From Microglena sp. YARC (taxonomy: Eukaryota; Chlorophyta; Chlorophyceae; Chlamydomonadales; Chlamydomonadaceae): DNA of 64,000 nt. The stretch lies in NCBI GenBank assembly GCA_022414725.1, contig CM039464.1, forward strand, positions 11,942,968 to 12,006,967. The letters are read 5' to 3'. A model generated the notes under the pieces. The model saw only the letters and a program-made list of their open reading frames with translations. It was not told the DNA's origin and made no database searches. Of this stretch, positions 45,077-56,047 are shown in pieces. The first letter of the stretch is position 1. Each line of letters starts with the position of its first letter. Position numbers and translations under genes: made by a program.

Positions 45077-45365
45077 ACATCCTCCACCCCGCACACACAT
45101 GGTACATTATCAGAGCCCCACCTCAGACCTCACCCCCCCACCCCACCCCCACCCCACCCCCACCCCTCCCACACACGCGTGGCACATTATCAGAGCCCCA
45201 CATCAGGCCCCCACCCTCCCTACCCCTCCACGGTCCATTATCAGAGAACCCCCTCAGAGAACCCCTCCTCACCCGCCCGTGGTGTATATACGGAGCTCCA
45301 CATCGAACCCCCACCCTCTCCACCCTTCCCACTCCTCACCCCAACCTCGCGCTTGTCGGCTTTAT
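44426..45365 (+). repeat. 3' UTR tandem repeats after the SMG7 stop
   Basis: First about 12 units of CAGCCCACCACCTC type (to 44750), then (CA)n runs with six copies of ACATGGTACATTATCAGAGC then CCCGCCTCAGACCCC. The open frames here (100-190 codons, Pro/His/Thr-rich) are repeat artefacts. Confidence 0.85.
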
Positions 45366-45486
45366 GAGTGGTGGGGCTAGTTAAGCGAAGCCGTCCTCTG
45401 GGCACGACCCACATCAGACTAACTTGGATTTCCCTGACCTTCACCCCTATGAACCTGAAAAAGGGTCGTATTTTATTTACCGTATT

Positions 45487-45491
45487 TGTAA
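45487..45491 (+). terminator. TGTAA polyadenylation signal of the SMG7 gene (possible)
   Basis: A TGTAA lying downstream of the repeat-filled 3' UTR, about 1.06 kb after the stop codon. The true site cannot be settled from sequence alone. Confidence 0.3.
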
Positions 45492-45590
45492 TGAAAGGAT
45501 TCTCACTATTGTTGACTCGTTTTCTTCTCACTCCAACAGATCTTACCTGTGCGGGGCATATTAATTGTCTTGTGGCTGCAGCCTGTACTA

Positions 45591-45824
45591 GGGTTGTTCA
45601 GGAAGCTGCGTCCTGCGTTGTAGACGCAATGACCAAGGGTCTGTTGCGTCCTGAGACGCAACGTGGGGAGGGTCAATAGCGTCGCAAGACAGCTCTAGTG
45701 GGTTGGTTGCGTCGCAGGACTCAGGCCATGAGTTGATTATTGGTCCGTTGCGTCTCAGTACGCAGGCTGTAAAATTGGTTGCGTCTCAGGATGCAGAGCT
45801 GGAGTGGGGGTCCTCCTAAACAAC
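45591..45824. mobile_element. GACGCAA-type inverted-repeat element
   Basis: GGGTTGTTCAGGAAG at the left and CCTCCTAAACAACGGT at the right are imperfect inverted complements. The interior alternates GTTGCGTCCTGAGACGCAAC-like blocks. It resembles the element at 55728. No clear target duplication. Confidence 0.5.
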
Positions 45825-46662
45825 GGTCGGTAACTCGGTACCATACTTTGAAGTCTGGTGTAGTCTTGTGAAAAAATACATTACGTTACATGTCAAAGTA
45901 TACTTGACGCAACGAGGGTGTATGAGGCTCTGTGCTTAAAACGAAACAAAAAGAAAAAGAAAAAGAACCCACAAAGCAAAAAAAAACCATTGGAAAACGT
46001 GTGTTAGCTACCCTGATGCTACCCATGTTAACTCCACCCGCAGACGGTGATCAGCCTGAAGGCTGATAGACCTCACTCCCGGACTCAGGGTGTTTGCCTG
46101 TCTCTTCTATTTCTGTTTTACTTTTGGAGGTGGCAGTGGTGTTTTGTTGGTTGGGGAGGAATAATGTTGCTTGGAGGTGGGGGTGGTGTTCGGAAAGCCC
46201 TTTGTCCTCAGTCCTCATAGACACTAGTTTGGTGTCCCTTGTTCTTTTGTCCCTTTGTCTTCAGTCCTGGGATCTTTTGCCATCTGATAATTTGTCTCTG
46301 CGGTCTTTTGGTCCCAGTCCTTTTGTCTTCTTCTTTGGTCACATAGGGATAGGTTTTACCAGATGTTCCCTTTCCTAGTTCCCCCCTTGTAAAAATGTAA
46401 TCTAACAACTCAAAACATTTTATCGAGCAGGATTTTCTCCTCAAAGGGTGGGTCTCCCTATCCTACCATTATATATATGGTTTGCTCGCCCCTTCCTACC
46501 AATATATATCTGGTGGGTCTCCCTAAGCTAGCCCTAAAATTAAAACACTATACATGATTGGAGGAGTTATTCCTACTCGGAACGAACGAGGAGGTACTCC
46601 TAGGCCGGAGCCATGTAACAAAGTTCAAGGTAGGCCGGCGAGGGTTGCCATTGAGTTGTTCC

Positions 46663-47115
46663 CCAGGGTTGTTCGGCGCAATGCGTTTTTTGCGTGTTGC
46701 GTGACGCACACAGATTTACGGTAGAAGAATGTGGGACGCAGAGTGCGTCGCAAACACAGATTTTGAGAGTGCAATGCGTTCCGGGATACAAGGATTTGAG
46801 CATAAGCATTAAAAATCGTGGCGCCTGATGCCCAGGTGTGATACATGGAAGATGAAACATTACAAATCGTGGCATCCCGACGTCCAGGTGTAACATTTGG
46901 GAAGGTAGAAACAATACAAATCGTGGCGTCTGATGCCCAGGTGTGATATTTGGAAGATGGAAACATTACAAATCGTGGCAGCCCGATGCCCAGGTGTAAC
47001 ATTGGGGAAGATAGAAACATTAAAAATAGTGGCGCCTGATGCCCAGATATATCGTGGTTCGGAATATCCCTGATTGCATTGCAGACACAGATGTTGGAGT
47101 CCCCCAGAACAACCC
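46663..47115. mobile_element. Inverted-repeat element with internal 62-bp tandem array
   Basis: AGGGTTGTTCGGCGCAATGC at the left and CCCCCAGAACAACCCT at the right are inverted complements over about 11 bp. Inside are GTGACGCACAC/GGACGCAGAGTGCGTC blocks and five copies of a roughly 62-bp unit (AATCGTGGCGCCTGATGCCC). Elsewhere 45.5-50.8 kb is intergenic; 47150-47480 has short repeats of CGCCCCTGTACACCCC. Confidence 0.5.
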
Positions 47116-47769
47116 TATCCACGACTGAAACACCAACAGCAACAGCATGTCTCCCCAGCGGCAGATTATTGGTTTATTAACAAAACACCGTTAAACTCTC
47201 TGCCATTAAACAATCACAACTTAATATGATATGCCCGTTTGCACCCCATAACCTAGTTCCCTATCCCTGGAACCTACCACAAACCAATATTCACAAGCCT
47301 TGTTGATGCGCCCCTGTACACCCCACAACCTATTTCTCTACACCTGGAATCTACTACTCCGTAACCATTACGCGCCCCTGTACACCCCGCAACCTATTGG
47401 TCTACACCTGGAATTTACTACTCCGTAACCTATCACGCGCCCTTGTACTCACACCTGGAATCTACCACTTGCCGTGGTCAATAGGGGTAGTGGTGAATGT
47501 TCGTTTGGTCGAGGGTCTGTATCCCCCACCGCCCCAACGCCATTTGAACTGAATACTTGGTGCCGCTGGTTTGAGCAGGGAAACCCACCTCCTCGAGTGA
47601 AATACCTTGCACAACTAAAAAACACATGCCCAACAAACAAAACTCCGTTAAAGCCTTTGGCATTCAGCATACACACCATTTGATGATGCGCCCTTGAACG
47701 CCCGAGTCACGCACCCAAAGACTTTCATTCGAATGAGCAGGACAAATATGTTGAGCAGGGCAGGTACAG

Positions 47770-47890
47770 TGTGTGTATGTATGTTACTGTCCAGGGGTAG
47801 GCCAAATAGGCTATAGGGATTTGCCCAACCGTAGGGCAAGTAAAAGCTAACACAGCAGAGTGATTCCAGCACGTGCTCGCGCAAGAACAT
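47770..47890 (+). repeat. Dispersed repeat family B
   Basis: GTCCAGGGGTAGGCCAAATA and GGGATTTGCCCAACCGTA match the family core. Confidence 0.65.
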
Positions 47891-48057
47891 AAGTCCACTG
47901 TTTATTTTTGGGGCTACCAGCCAGCTCCATTACCTAGCCACATGGCCTAGCCCAAACTTTCACCTGCATTAGAATGCTCATCATCTTATCTTTCAGTCGC
48001 ACTAGCTAGGTTCAGGTTTCAGACAAGGGCAGGGAAGGGGAGCTGCTTAAAAGCTGC

Positions 48058-48265
48058 AACGTGTAACGAGAACGCCTGGTGGGGCGCGGTATTAAGGGAG
48101 CCCCGTCGGAGGCGGTAGAGAACGGGCTGCTACTTTACCTTGACAAAGCTGCCATGGCGGTTGACAGCGACCGCGAACACTGAAGCGCATCATAGGGATT
48201 CGAACCCAACACCTTCATCGGTTCAACGAGCTCAACCATTGAACCATTCGACGAAACGGGATTAT
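48058..48265 (-). mobile_element. tRNA-derived SINE (third copy, reverse)
   Basis: On the minus strand it starts CCCGTTTCGTCGAATGGTTC, with A-box-like GGTTCAATGGTTGAGC and a perfect B box GGTTCGAATCCC. It then reads CGCTGTCAACCGCCATGG and ends CCCCACCAGGCGTT. This copy has the most tRNA-like head of the three. Target duplication unclear. Confidence 0.75.
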
Positions 48266-48589
48266 CTGCTGTGTGTACAACCCAAAAGAAACAGTGCATT
48301 CATTGGGACAAACACACAGTCACGACACCAAAACGACGATGGTGTCCTGGACCTGGGCGACTCGTAGAATGGTGGTGCCGGTGTGATCGGTCGTGGGTCA
48401 GTACCTCCCGCCGATCTAAGGGCGCCAACTCCCTTGTTCCGAGTGGGAAAGGCACTGCCATAGCACATCTAATCCTTCCAGTTTAGGACTAGTGTAGGGA
48501 GACCCACCCTGTGAGGCGAAAATCCTCCTTGTAAAAAACAAATCCACCTTCCAAGTTTCTCCCCACAAACTTGAGCTTGCTTACATGGC

Positions 48590-48890
48590 TCCTGGCATGA
48601 GGTCCTTGAATATACTGACAAAGCCTTACTGAATTCGAGAAGAAAGTATCAGAACCGGATTTCCCAATATAAGACTAAAATGATTCATCTACATTTCTGA
48701 TGTGCGATCCAGACGCTCTTCTGTGTATCCCTGAATGCATGAAGAGATTGAATCAAGTATCCTTCAATAGGTATTACTGGTTTTTGTATTGACTTTTTAT
48801 CGATCAGAAGAACAGGGGAAATGATAATAAGAAGAAACATTGTATGAAATGGGGGAAATGATTTGTTCGAGCAGGAGTGAGAAAAAACTG
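48590..48890 (+). pseudogene. Non-LTR retrotransposon 3' fragment (plus)
   Basis: Translates in pieces to EYTDKALLNSRRKYQ and ECMKRLNQV, matching the minus-strand fragment at 52989-53252 (CTDEALLNSRRKYQ; ECMKRLDQV). It includes TTCATCTACATTTCTGATGT at 48684-48703, which represents the pre-insertion site of the solo LTR at 54064-54467. No intact frame. Confidence 0.65.
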
Positions 48891-49419
48891 CTAACGGTAA
48901 GCCTCAAAAACCTGAGGAGGGCTGATCCCCCCCCGTCTTCGGCAGTTACCAAAACAATTCAAACCAAAGCACCCCACAAACGGATGATCACACTTCACAC
49001 CCTGGGCCAACCCTCATATCCACTATCACCAGGCTCACCTGTCGAGCGATGCCTGCACCAGAGACTACGAACTGCTGAAACATTTAGTATTGGGCTGCAC
49101 AATGCTTAAGCCAAGCATCTGAAATCCAGAAACATTTAGAATCGCGCATGCACGAAGCTCAAGCCAAGCATCTGGAATCCGTAAACATTTCCCACACCCG
49201 GGAGCGCGATGGACGAAAGCGGCTTAAAACGTTAAGAATCAGGTTTGCACGATTTATCAGTCTTATGCACCAACAGTAGGTTCACATGTGCAACAATGTA
49301 GAAGGCGTGCTGGTTGACGCTTCAGGTTCATTCATGCTTCATAATTACAGCCCACACATGTGGTATAGTGATGATGTTTAAATGATGCTTGCATGATGCT
49401 TGGATGTTGGTTACATTTT

Positions 49420-49625
49420 TGGCGGAGCCCCAAGGGTTACCGCTTTGCCCAAGGTTCTGTCTGTCTGTCTGTGTGTCCGTCACGTTCCAACCCTGGGCCT
49501 CGTAAACCCACTCTCCACCCTTCCAAACCCCGGACAGCTTGAACCTCGTCAATTTCGAACCCACTCTCTGCCAATTTTCTGCGTCGCTTGCGTCGCGCCT
49601 GGGACTTGTTCCTGATGGTGGCCCA
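49420..49625 (-). repeat. Dispersed repeat family E
   Basis: GCCAATTTTCTGCGTCGCTT then GCGTCGCGCCTGGGACTTG, with GTCTGTCTGTCTGTGTGTCC. Related copies are at 56270-56480 (opposite orientation) and 61730-61915 (same orientation). A tight GGGGCTCC or GGAGCCCC motif marks one end in two of them. Confidence 0.55.
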
Positions 49626-49934
49626 GTGGACTTAAATTGTACCCTTGGGTTGACCAAGTTGAGGGAATGCTTGCTCTTAGGTAAACTTTGAAGATGCCAT
49701 GGCTCCAGCCTTCAGGCTGCTATCCACCGGAAGGGACCATAGATGTATGTTACACCCACGCCTGCAGTGCTATGAGAAGCAACCTAGTATCTGAACATGT
49801 GGAATGGCAACAGTCAAAAATAGGGGATCAGATAATTTCGGAAGTCCTCAAGGGACCCTTGCAAGACTTCCGACAATGATCCGACACGATTTCCCCACCG
49901 CCATGCACTTGCGAGTTAAATCGATCGGTTAAAT

Positions 49935-50260
49935 TGCTCGTTCAAAGCTCAAGCATATGTTCGAATTCGTCTCAGTGCAGCGACCAACAAAGAAAAGCAA
50001 GATTGTTGAGTCGAGTAGAACATAATTCCATTATAATTCGTCCTCGTGCTACGACCAACAAATAATAGAGTGGATCGAGATTATTGAGTCGAGTAGAACA
50101 TGATTCCATTCAAATTCGTCTTCGACCTACGATCGACACAGATGATCATGGATCGAGATCATTCAGTTAAGGTGAACGGCCGATGCGGGTACTACCACCA
50201 ACAAAGAATCTCATGGATCGAGAAACTCTGGTCAAAGTAGAACAAACGATGCGCGGGGTC
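49935..50260. repeat. About 90-bp tandem repeat upstream of the first rbcS
   Basis: Three to four diverged copies containing CGACCAACAAAGAA, GATTGTTGAGTCGAGTAGAA and CATAATTCCATTATAATTCG. They lie about 700-1000 bp before the gene. Role unknown. Confidence 0.7.
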
Positions 50261-50843
50261 TGTAGCACTTACTGATAGTCGAAGCTCTTGCTCATGCATT
50301 GCTCAGAGATGAGAGAGGGAGGGAGGGGTGGTGGGGTATGGCGTCTGGGTAGGTGTCGTAGGTAGTGAGCCGCTGCCGGCATGCGACACTCGAGGGTATC
50401 CTAGCACGGCGGAGAAAGGAAAACTGGACAAATCCAACCTTTCGCTGCCTCGTGCTTTGCTCGTAGATGCCCAGCGAGAGAGGAGGACGTGAGTGGTGAG
50501 TTAGCACTTTCAGGAGTACAGCAACAATGCATGCCTCCTAGCGCTGTTAAATACCGAGCGGCAGCAGCATGTGTGGGATCAGAGAGCATGCGGATGGGAT
50601 AAGGAATTACAAGGGCAGAAGCATGCAGCATGAGAACGAGACAACTGAAATCAAGCGGCCGAACTCCGCGGCTGATCATTGGGCATCCTCGCTGGCAAGG
50701 TCACCCGAGGTCACACGAAATCGTGGTGGGAGCGCTCCTTGCAAGCGCGCGTGTGTCGCGTGCAGGTGTGACTTCCTTACCCCGTGATCTCGTGCAATTT
50801 TGACCGGGCCTGGCCTGCCAACTGCTATCGTCCGCACGATTGA

Positions 50844-50887
50844 GATAAACCCCAGTCACGTGGCCCTACTTTCAGTTGGTATAAATA
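50844..50887 (+). promoter_or_regulatory. rbcS promoter, copy 1
   Basis: TATAAATA at 50880-50887, about 60 bp before the ATG. A CACGTG G-box at 50857-50862 and GATAAAC at 50844-50850 lie just upstream. CCCTACTTTCAGTTGG directly before the TATA box and TACAGCGCAGC after it are conserved in the second rbcS gene, so this block is likely the shared core promoter; the G-box is not shared. Confidence 0.75.
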
Positions 50888-50945
50888 CAGCGCAGCCGTG
50901 CCCACAGTCATCAAATCCTATACACTTGATCAGTCCTCTTTCAAA

Positions 50946-51994
50946 ATGTCCGCCATGATGAAATCCGCTGTCTGCTCCAAGGCCGCCGTGCGCGCTGCAC
51001 AGCCCACCGCCTCCTCAATGATGGTGTGGCAGCCCATGAACAACAAGCAGTTCGAGACCTTCTCGTGAGTATCCCCTTCTCTCCCCCCGCTCCCCCTGCC
51101 CCCACCCCCACCCTGCTCCTGTCATCGAGATAGCCCCCCCACTCCTTGCGAGCTTGCGATTGCCTGTGAAGTTTCTGTGTTGATCTGATGCCTACAGAGC
51201 ATCTTGTGCCGGACCGCCCAGTCAACGGATGTCCAGATTCCTGATCCTTGTTGTCGACAGGTGTCCCTTATGCATGCTGTTCACTGCGCACTAGCATTGC
51301 CCTCCATGGCACTAAACGTCTCCACCAGATCGTCATGCCATCTATCTTACCTGTCCTGCCCTAAGTTCGTTACCTACTGCCCCGAGATCGCTACCTACCT
51401 ATCACACTACCGTGTCCTGGCCTTGTTACTGCCTGACCGCGATAGCCTGCTTGCTTACTTTGCGGTAGAACAGGCGCATTAGCTCACGGCTTAGCTTTCG
51501 GTGATGCTTGCATACATTTCTTGCGGTTTGTCAGCCAGAATTTATCCCTACCCGGACCAATCTCATCTACACCATCTCCGAACTCCTGACCCTCTTTCTC
51601 CTTCACCCCTCGCAGTTACCTGCCCCCCCTGACCGACATGGAGATCTCTCGCCAGGTCGACTACCTGGTCAACAACGGCTACATCCCTTGCCTCGAGTTC
51701 GCTGACGAGAAGCAGGCTTACGTCTCCTCCGAGTCATGCATCCGTTTCGGTTCTCAGGCCGCCAACTACTACGACAACCGCTACTGGACCATGTGGAAGC
51801 TGCCCATGTTCGGCTGCACTGACCCCTCCGCCGTGCTGCGTGAGATCTCTTCCTGCAACCGCGCCTTCCCCAAGGCTTACGTGCGCCTTACTGCCTTCGA
51901 CAACCAGCGCCAGGTCCAGATCGCCTCTTTCCTTGTGCAGAGGCCCGCTGGTGCCACTGACTACTGCCCCGTTGACAAGCGCTCCGTCGTTTAA
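50946..51994 (+). CDS. rbcS: RuBisCO small subunit, chloroplast precursor (copy 1)
   Basis: Two exons, 50946-51064 and 51616-51994, with GTGAGT and CGCAG junctions, phase 2, 165 aa. Residues 1-24 are a short Ser/Ala/Lys transit peptide ([20 protein letters not shown]). The mature protein starts [20 protein letters not shown] as in other green algae. Further conserved blocks are [15 protein letters not shown], the long algal loop ending [18 protein letters not shown], and [17 protein letters not shown]. It assembles with the plastid-encoded large subunit into L8S8 RuBisCO in the stroma or pyrenoid and is needed for CO2 fixation. Codon use is strongly C-ending, as expected of a highly expressed gene. 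There is only one intron. The exons are nearly identical to copy 2; the intron interiors are not. Confidence 0.97.
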
Positions 51995-52177
51995 GCTGCC
52001 AGGACAGTGATGGGTTGAGCTGGCTTTCATATCGGTCGCTTCGAGAAGATACCTTTTCCTAGTGCTGTCTGCAAAGACACTATTTTCTTAGATTAGTCAT
52101 TTCGGACTCTGATGATTATTCATCGTAGATAGACCCTGTACATAAACTTGGTACTTCCCTTAGCTTCCCGTAAATTT

Positions 52178-52182
52178 TGTAA
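52178..52182 (+). terminator. TGTAA polyadenylation signal, rbcS copy 1
   Basis: TGTAA within TTTTGTAAATACCCACGTTC, 184 nt after the stop. The same context (TTGTAAATACCCAAGTTC) follows copy 2. Confidence 0.75.
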
Positions 52183-52751
52183 ATACCCACGTTCGGAAAG
52201 TTTCCCCCCCGCTCCCTTCCTCCTCTCACCCTCGGGTGATGTCTATACCCATTACGGTGCTGCGGTTTGAATGAGCTTGATACCTAGATTGCAGTTAGAC
52301 ACAACTGGAAGAGCATCCACAATTTACCTGTAATAACCGGCCTGGATTGAAGGTAGGGCAGTCCCTGTCGCCTGCATAACACAAACCGACAAGACAATGC
52401 ATCGACACAGCAATACATGTCAAGCAACCTGCTGGCTATATTAAAGAGAAAAATGAGTCTTGGCCTTTCAGACTGTGTGGGATGTACTTTCGAAATGCGG
52501 ACGAACAAAATAACTTAAGAGGGGGCAAAAAAAGGTAAGGGCATCATCCCCCAAATGTGTGAATGTGTGACCCTTCTGAAGACCCCCCCCCACCGGCTCC
52601 GGAACCCACTGCACGGCCACTATCTCATCCACCACTTTGTGTGTGTGTCTGCGTACTATGCTTATTTTACAAGGTTATTAAAGGCCTATCCACTGAGGTT
52701 GGTCTCGAGACCATTGAAGGGGGTTATTTTTCTATGTATTTTACCCCCCGT

Positions 52752-52868
52752 GGCGAGCAGCCAAATGTCTGGCTGAAGGCCTGAAGCTAAGTAACCAAGT
52801 TCAAGTTCATCTTGGAACTTGGTTACATAGCTTCAGCCAGGAATTTGGCTGCTCGCCGTCTTCGGCAG
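52752..52868. repeat. Head-to-head pair of family D repeats (inverted repeat)
   Basis: GGCGAGCAGCCAAATGTCTG to AGTAACCAAGTTCAAG is followed within a few bases by its reverse complement, CTTGGAACTTGGTTACATAG to TTTGGCTGCTCGCC. Arms are about 50 bp with a few mismatches. It abuts the retroelement fragment at 52880. Confidence 0.7.
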
Positions 52869-52879
52869 TAAAAAATATT

Positions 52880-53810
52880 ATTACCAGAAAATGCAAACTC
52901 GAACAAATCCCTTTTTTTCCCATTCTTTTTCTCATTTTTTTTAATATATTCCTCTTCTTCTGAACGAAAAAAACAGTACACAAAATAACTATGCAAACCT
53001 ATCAAAGAAGACTTGATCCAGTCTCTTCATACATTCATGGATGAACAAAGGAAGCTTTTCTCGCCCTTCAACTTCTGGATTGCACATCAGATAATGTAGA
53101 GGAATCATTTTGCTCTCCGATTGGGAAATCAGGCTCTGATATTTTCTTCTCGAATTCAGCAAGGCTTCGTCAGTACACTCAAAAACCACATGGTGTTCAT
53201 CTTGAACTGTTCCATAATCACGAAGGTGACACACTCGATCTTTCCAAGGCACAATTGGACGTTTCCATTATCAGTCTCCACTTTTAGGTAGTGGGAGGAA
53301 GTTCTAAATCTAGACATAGTACGCACAACCTTGTGAGGTAGGTCTCAGATGAGATAATTGAGCATCTCAGGTTTTCCACTCTCATCCCATGAGGAGGACA
53401 TCCAGGTCTGGTACACAGCATTCTTCCTTCCTTGTGATCCTGAGATTTGGTCTCTAGGGCGTGTATCTGAAGACTGCGTATACCGGTAGTATAAGAAAAG
53501 ATGATAGGAGAATAGGACTTTTTCCACTTTGTTACAGTCAACTGGTTTAAGTTTCAAAGGTCCCACACCTCTATGTAAATTGGTGGTCAAAGATTCATCC
53601 TGGGAATCTTCCAAAGAGTACAACGTCGCTAGAGCATCAGACACATCCTTGCTCCAACAGTCTTTGCGTTCTCTGGCCATCTTGAGATCGGCAAGGGCAA
53701 CGTCTCTCATCATGCCAGAATTACTATCACAGTATTTCACCATAGAGTTCCAGAATTTAATCACTGACTTCAACCACGGGCATTGGGAATTGGCCTGTTT
53801 CTTTTAACGC
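52880..53810 (-). pseudogene. Non-LTR retrotransposon 3' region (post-reverse-transcriptase), broken
   Basis: Minus strand 53773-53345 reads VIKFWNSMVKYCDSN and KDCWSKDVSDALATLYSL. After a frame break, 53252-52989 reads RVCHLRDYGTVQDEHHVVFE then CTDEALLNSRRKYQSLIS and ends ECMKRLDQVFFDRF. The C/H spacing in the second part resembles the zinc-binding tail after the reverse transcriptase of algal non-LTR elements. There is no reverse transcriptase in the window, so this is a 5'-truncated copy. Related fragments are at 48590-48890, 53950-54500 and 61200-61700. Confidence 0.6.
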
Positions 53811-53949
53811 GATGTGTTGAGGCACAGATCGCTTCACTCCTAGGACACGTTTCATAAAACCAGCATGCCTCATGTGGATAACTGGATATCTGTAGATGCT
53901 ACTTTGTCTCTGCTGGTAGCACCAAGAAGATGTTGAATGAGACCAGTGT

Positions 53950-54500
53950 TCAAGTTCATCACGTGGCTTTTAAAAGTGCTGACGGAGCCTGACTGGATAC
54001 GAGAAGAAAGCACTAGAACCTGATTTCCCTAGCTGACTTAGCTGAGAGCAAAATGATTCATCTTGTAACGGGAGAACTCCCGTTATAGTCTCTCCGCCGG
54101 AGGATAACCTACGGAGCCCGACCTATGGTTATCTCCGGTATCTGGAACTACCGGGTACTTATGCGGAGATGTGTTACCGATACAGAGGTGAGTTGAAGTA
54201 ACCGGAAGTAACCTGAACCTCCGGAGGAGGTTCAGACTAACGGTCCCTCGGGACCGTTAGACCTGGGCAGTACTTCCTCATAGTACTGCTCAGTTAGTTA
54301 GCTGAGTCACACTCGGCATAGACCAAAGGATCCGACCCTTTCTGATACGAGTTAACCTTACTCCAATCAGAACTACGTCTGGACCTATATCTCCCCTAGC
54401 CCATAACCCCTACTCTACTCCTTTGTCCTAGCTAGTTAAGCTCTAGTAGATAAGTTCTCACCTAACACATCTACATTATCTGATGTGGAATCCAAAAGTG
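53950..54500 (+). pseudogene. Retrotransposon fragment split by a solo LTR
   Basis: Sequence matching the plus-strand fragment at 48590 (GAGAAGAAAGCACTAGAACC, GATTTCCCTAG, AAAATGATTCATCT) stops at 54063 and resumes at 54468 (CATCTACATTATCTGATGTG). The 404-bp element between is the LTR. Confidence 0.6.
54064..54467. mobile_element. Solo LTR, 404 bp, with 5-bp target duplication
   Basis: Begins TGTAACGGGAGAACTCCCGT and ends CTCACCTAACA, i.e. TG...CA termini. It is flanked by CATCT at 54059-54063 and 54468-54472. It contains several perfect hairpins: CTGAACCTCC/GGAGGTTCAG, TAACGGTCCC/GGGACCGTTA and CAGTACT/AGTACTG. No coding sequence. TG..CA ends with a 5-bp duplication are standard for LTR retrotransposons, and a single LTR implies recombinational loss of the interior. 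Confidence 0.82.
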
Positions 54501-55140
54501 GGAAGTCGAGCGAAGTTACCTTAGTTTATCAATGTATGAATGGAAATCTTGGATTAAGCATATTCAGAGTGCTTATCTTTTGGTTGTTTTGATAGTAGCG
54601 ATGAATATCGTAAAACTGTATTTACTTGCAATTATTTTTACTTCCGAAGACGGCGAGCAGGCAAATTGCTGGAAGGAGCCACGCAACCAAGTTTAAGTTC
54701 AAGAAGACACCATACGAAGGCACAATCGCACCGGGAGATCTGAACATGTTTATAGGTGGGACTATACTTCCACCTCTACGTGCCTAGTTGCCTCGACACA
54801 CCCATACACAGACATGCTGGGATAGCAGTGCCCACAACGTCCCAGACACAGAAAGAAACACGCCCTTACACCGTAAGTGCATGGCATGTTGGCGGAAAAT
54901 AGAGATGGCAGATGGCACCCAAAAGAGGCTAAAATCATGGCGGATTTTAAGGTTCGCGGATGTTACAGATTTGGGGTGCCCCATAAATTGGCCCAAGTTA
55001 CCAATGGCGGATGGCGGAATCCTTTTTACATTTTCCAATTCAAACCAGATTCAAGTGTGACTAAAATTAGTTATTCTGGGCATAAGCAGGAGTATTCAAA
55101 ATATTGGAACTGTCACCCTGTGTAAAAAACTTGAGGGCTG

Positions 55141-55167
55141 CCCCCCCCCCCCCCCCCCCCCCCCCCC
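55141..55167. repeat. Poly-C run inside a dispersed repeat
   Basis: AACTTGAGGGCTG then about 27 C, then CCCCCTAAATATAAAT. The same arrangement (GAGGGCTG, C-rich run, CCCTAAATATAAATA) occurs at 60970-61010 and, more diverged, at 62070-62135. It is a small repeat family with a variable C run. Confidence 0.6.
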
Positions 55168-55727
55168 ACACTCCGGCCCTCCCCCTAAATATAAATCCCC
55201 CCAACTTCACCCCCACTAGAAGCCCCTAACTTCAGCCCCCCAACTTATAGCACCAATAGCTGCATGGCATGAAGTGGGAAAACAGTAGTGCCGTGGTTCC
55301 CTCGAGAGCATGTGCGAGGTTTCAAAAAGGTGCCAGCAGAGAACTGCGCCTTGTGGGCGTCAAACCCGCAACCCCTCGAAGATACGTCAGACCTGCAGAC
55401 TGTCCTGCAGATTCCCCCCGAGTGTGCAGTACACTGTAGTTGTAGTGTCCCTGGCAAAATGTTGGCCGATGGCCCAATCTACCAGCGCTCCCCGTTTGGC
55501 CTGAATCATTTATGGCGGACACCTGTCCGCCATCTTATCTGCCAACATATCATGCGCCTACGGTACACACACACACAAAATTGGCGATAGAGCAGTGCCA
55601 ACCCATGCGTAGACATGCTGATATAGCAGCGCCCACTTCTGCCCAGGCACATAGGCAATCATGCACACTTACGAAAAACACGAGACAAGACACGGACAAG
55701 AGCCATATGTGGCGGATGGGTACAAAC

Positions 55728-56047
55728 CAGGGTACTTCAAACGGACCCCAGGGGTTGCGTCCTGGAACGCACCCTAATTCGGTAGGTTGCGTCCAGGGAC
55801 GCACCCAATCTGGTAGGTTGCGTTCTGGGACGCAGTCAAGAGTTTAGGCTGCGTCCTACTATCAACAGGACCCATAGCCCACGGCAATGGAGTGGTGGTG
55901 GGCCAATAAACTGATGGGTGAGACGCAACCGACATCCTGAACCTGTGTCTGTGACGCAATGGACCCTCCCATGTTGCGTCTGTGACGCAACGGACCCTCC
56001 CCATGTTGCGTCCTGCGACGCAGGACGCTGCGTCCTGCACTACCCTG
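55728..56047. mobile_element. hAT-like MITE with GACGCAA palindromes, 320 bp
   Basis: Left end CAGGGTACTTCAAACGGACC, right end GACGCTGCGTCCTGCACTAC followed by CCTG. The perfect 8-bp target duplication GTACAAAC lies at 55720-55727 and 56048-56055. The interior alternates TTGCGTCC and GGACGCA blocks about ten times, so it could fold on itself extensively. No open frame of interest. Confidence 0.85.

Noticed and set aside
44409..45384. Pro/Thr/His-rich frames of 100-190 codons after the SMG7 stop
   Set aside because: Microsatellite and CA/CCC repeats in the 3' UTR; no splice or start signals.
53529..53807. Plus-strand frame of 92 codons
   Set aside because: It is the shadow of the minus-strand retroelement frame, which has the recognisable motifs.
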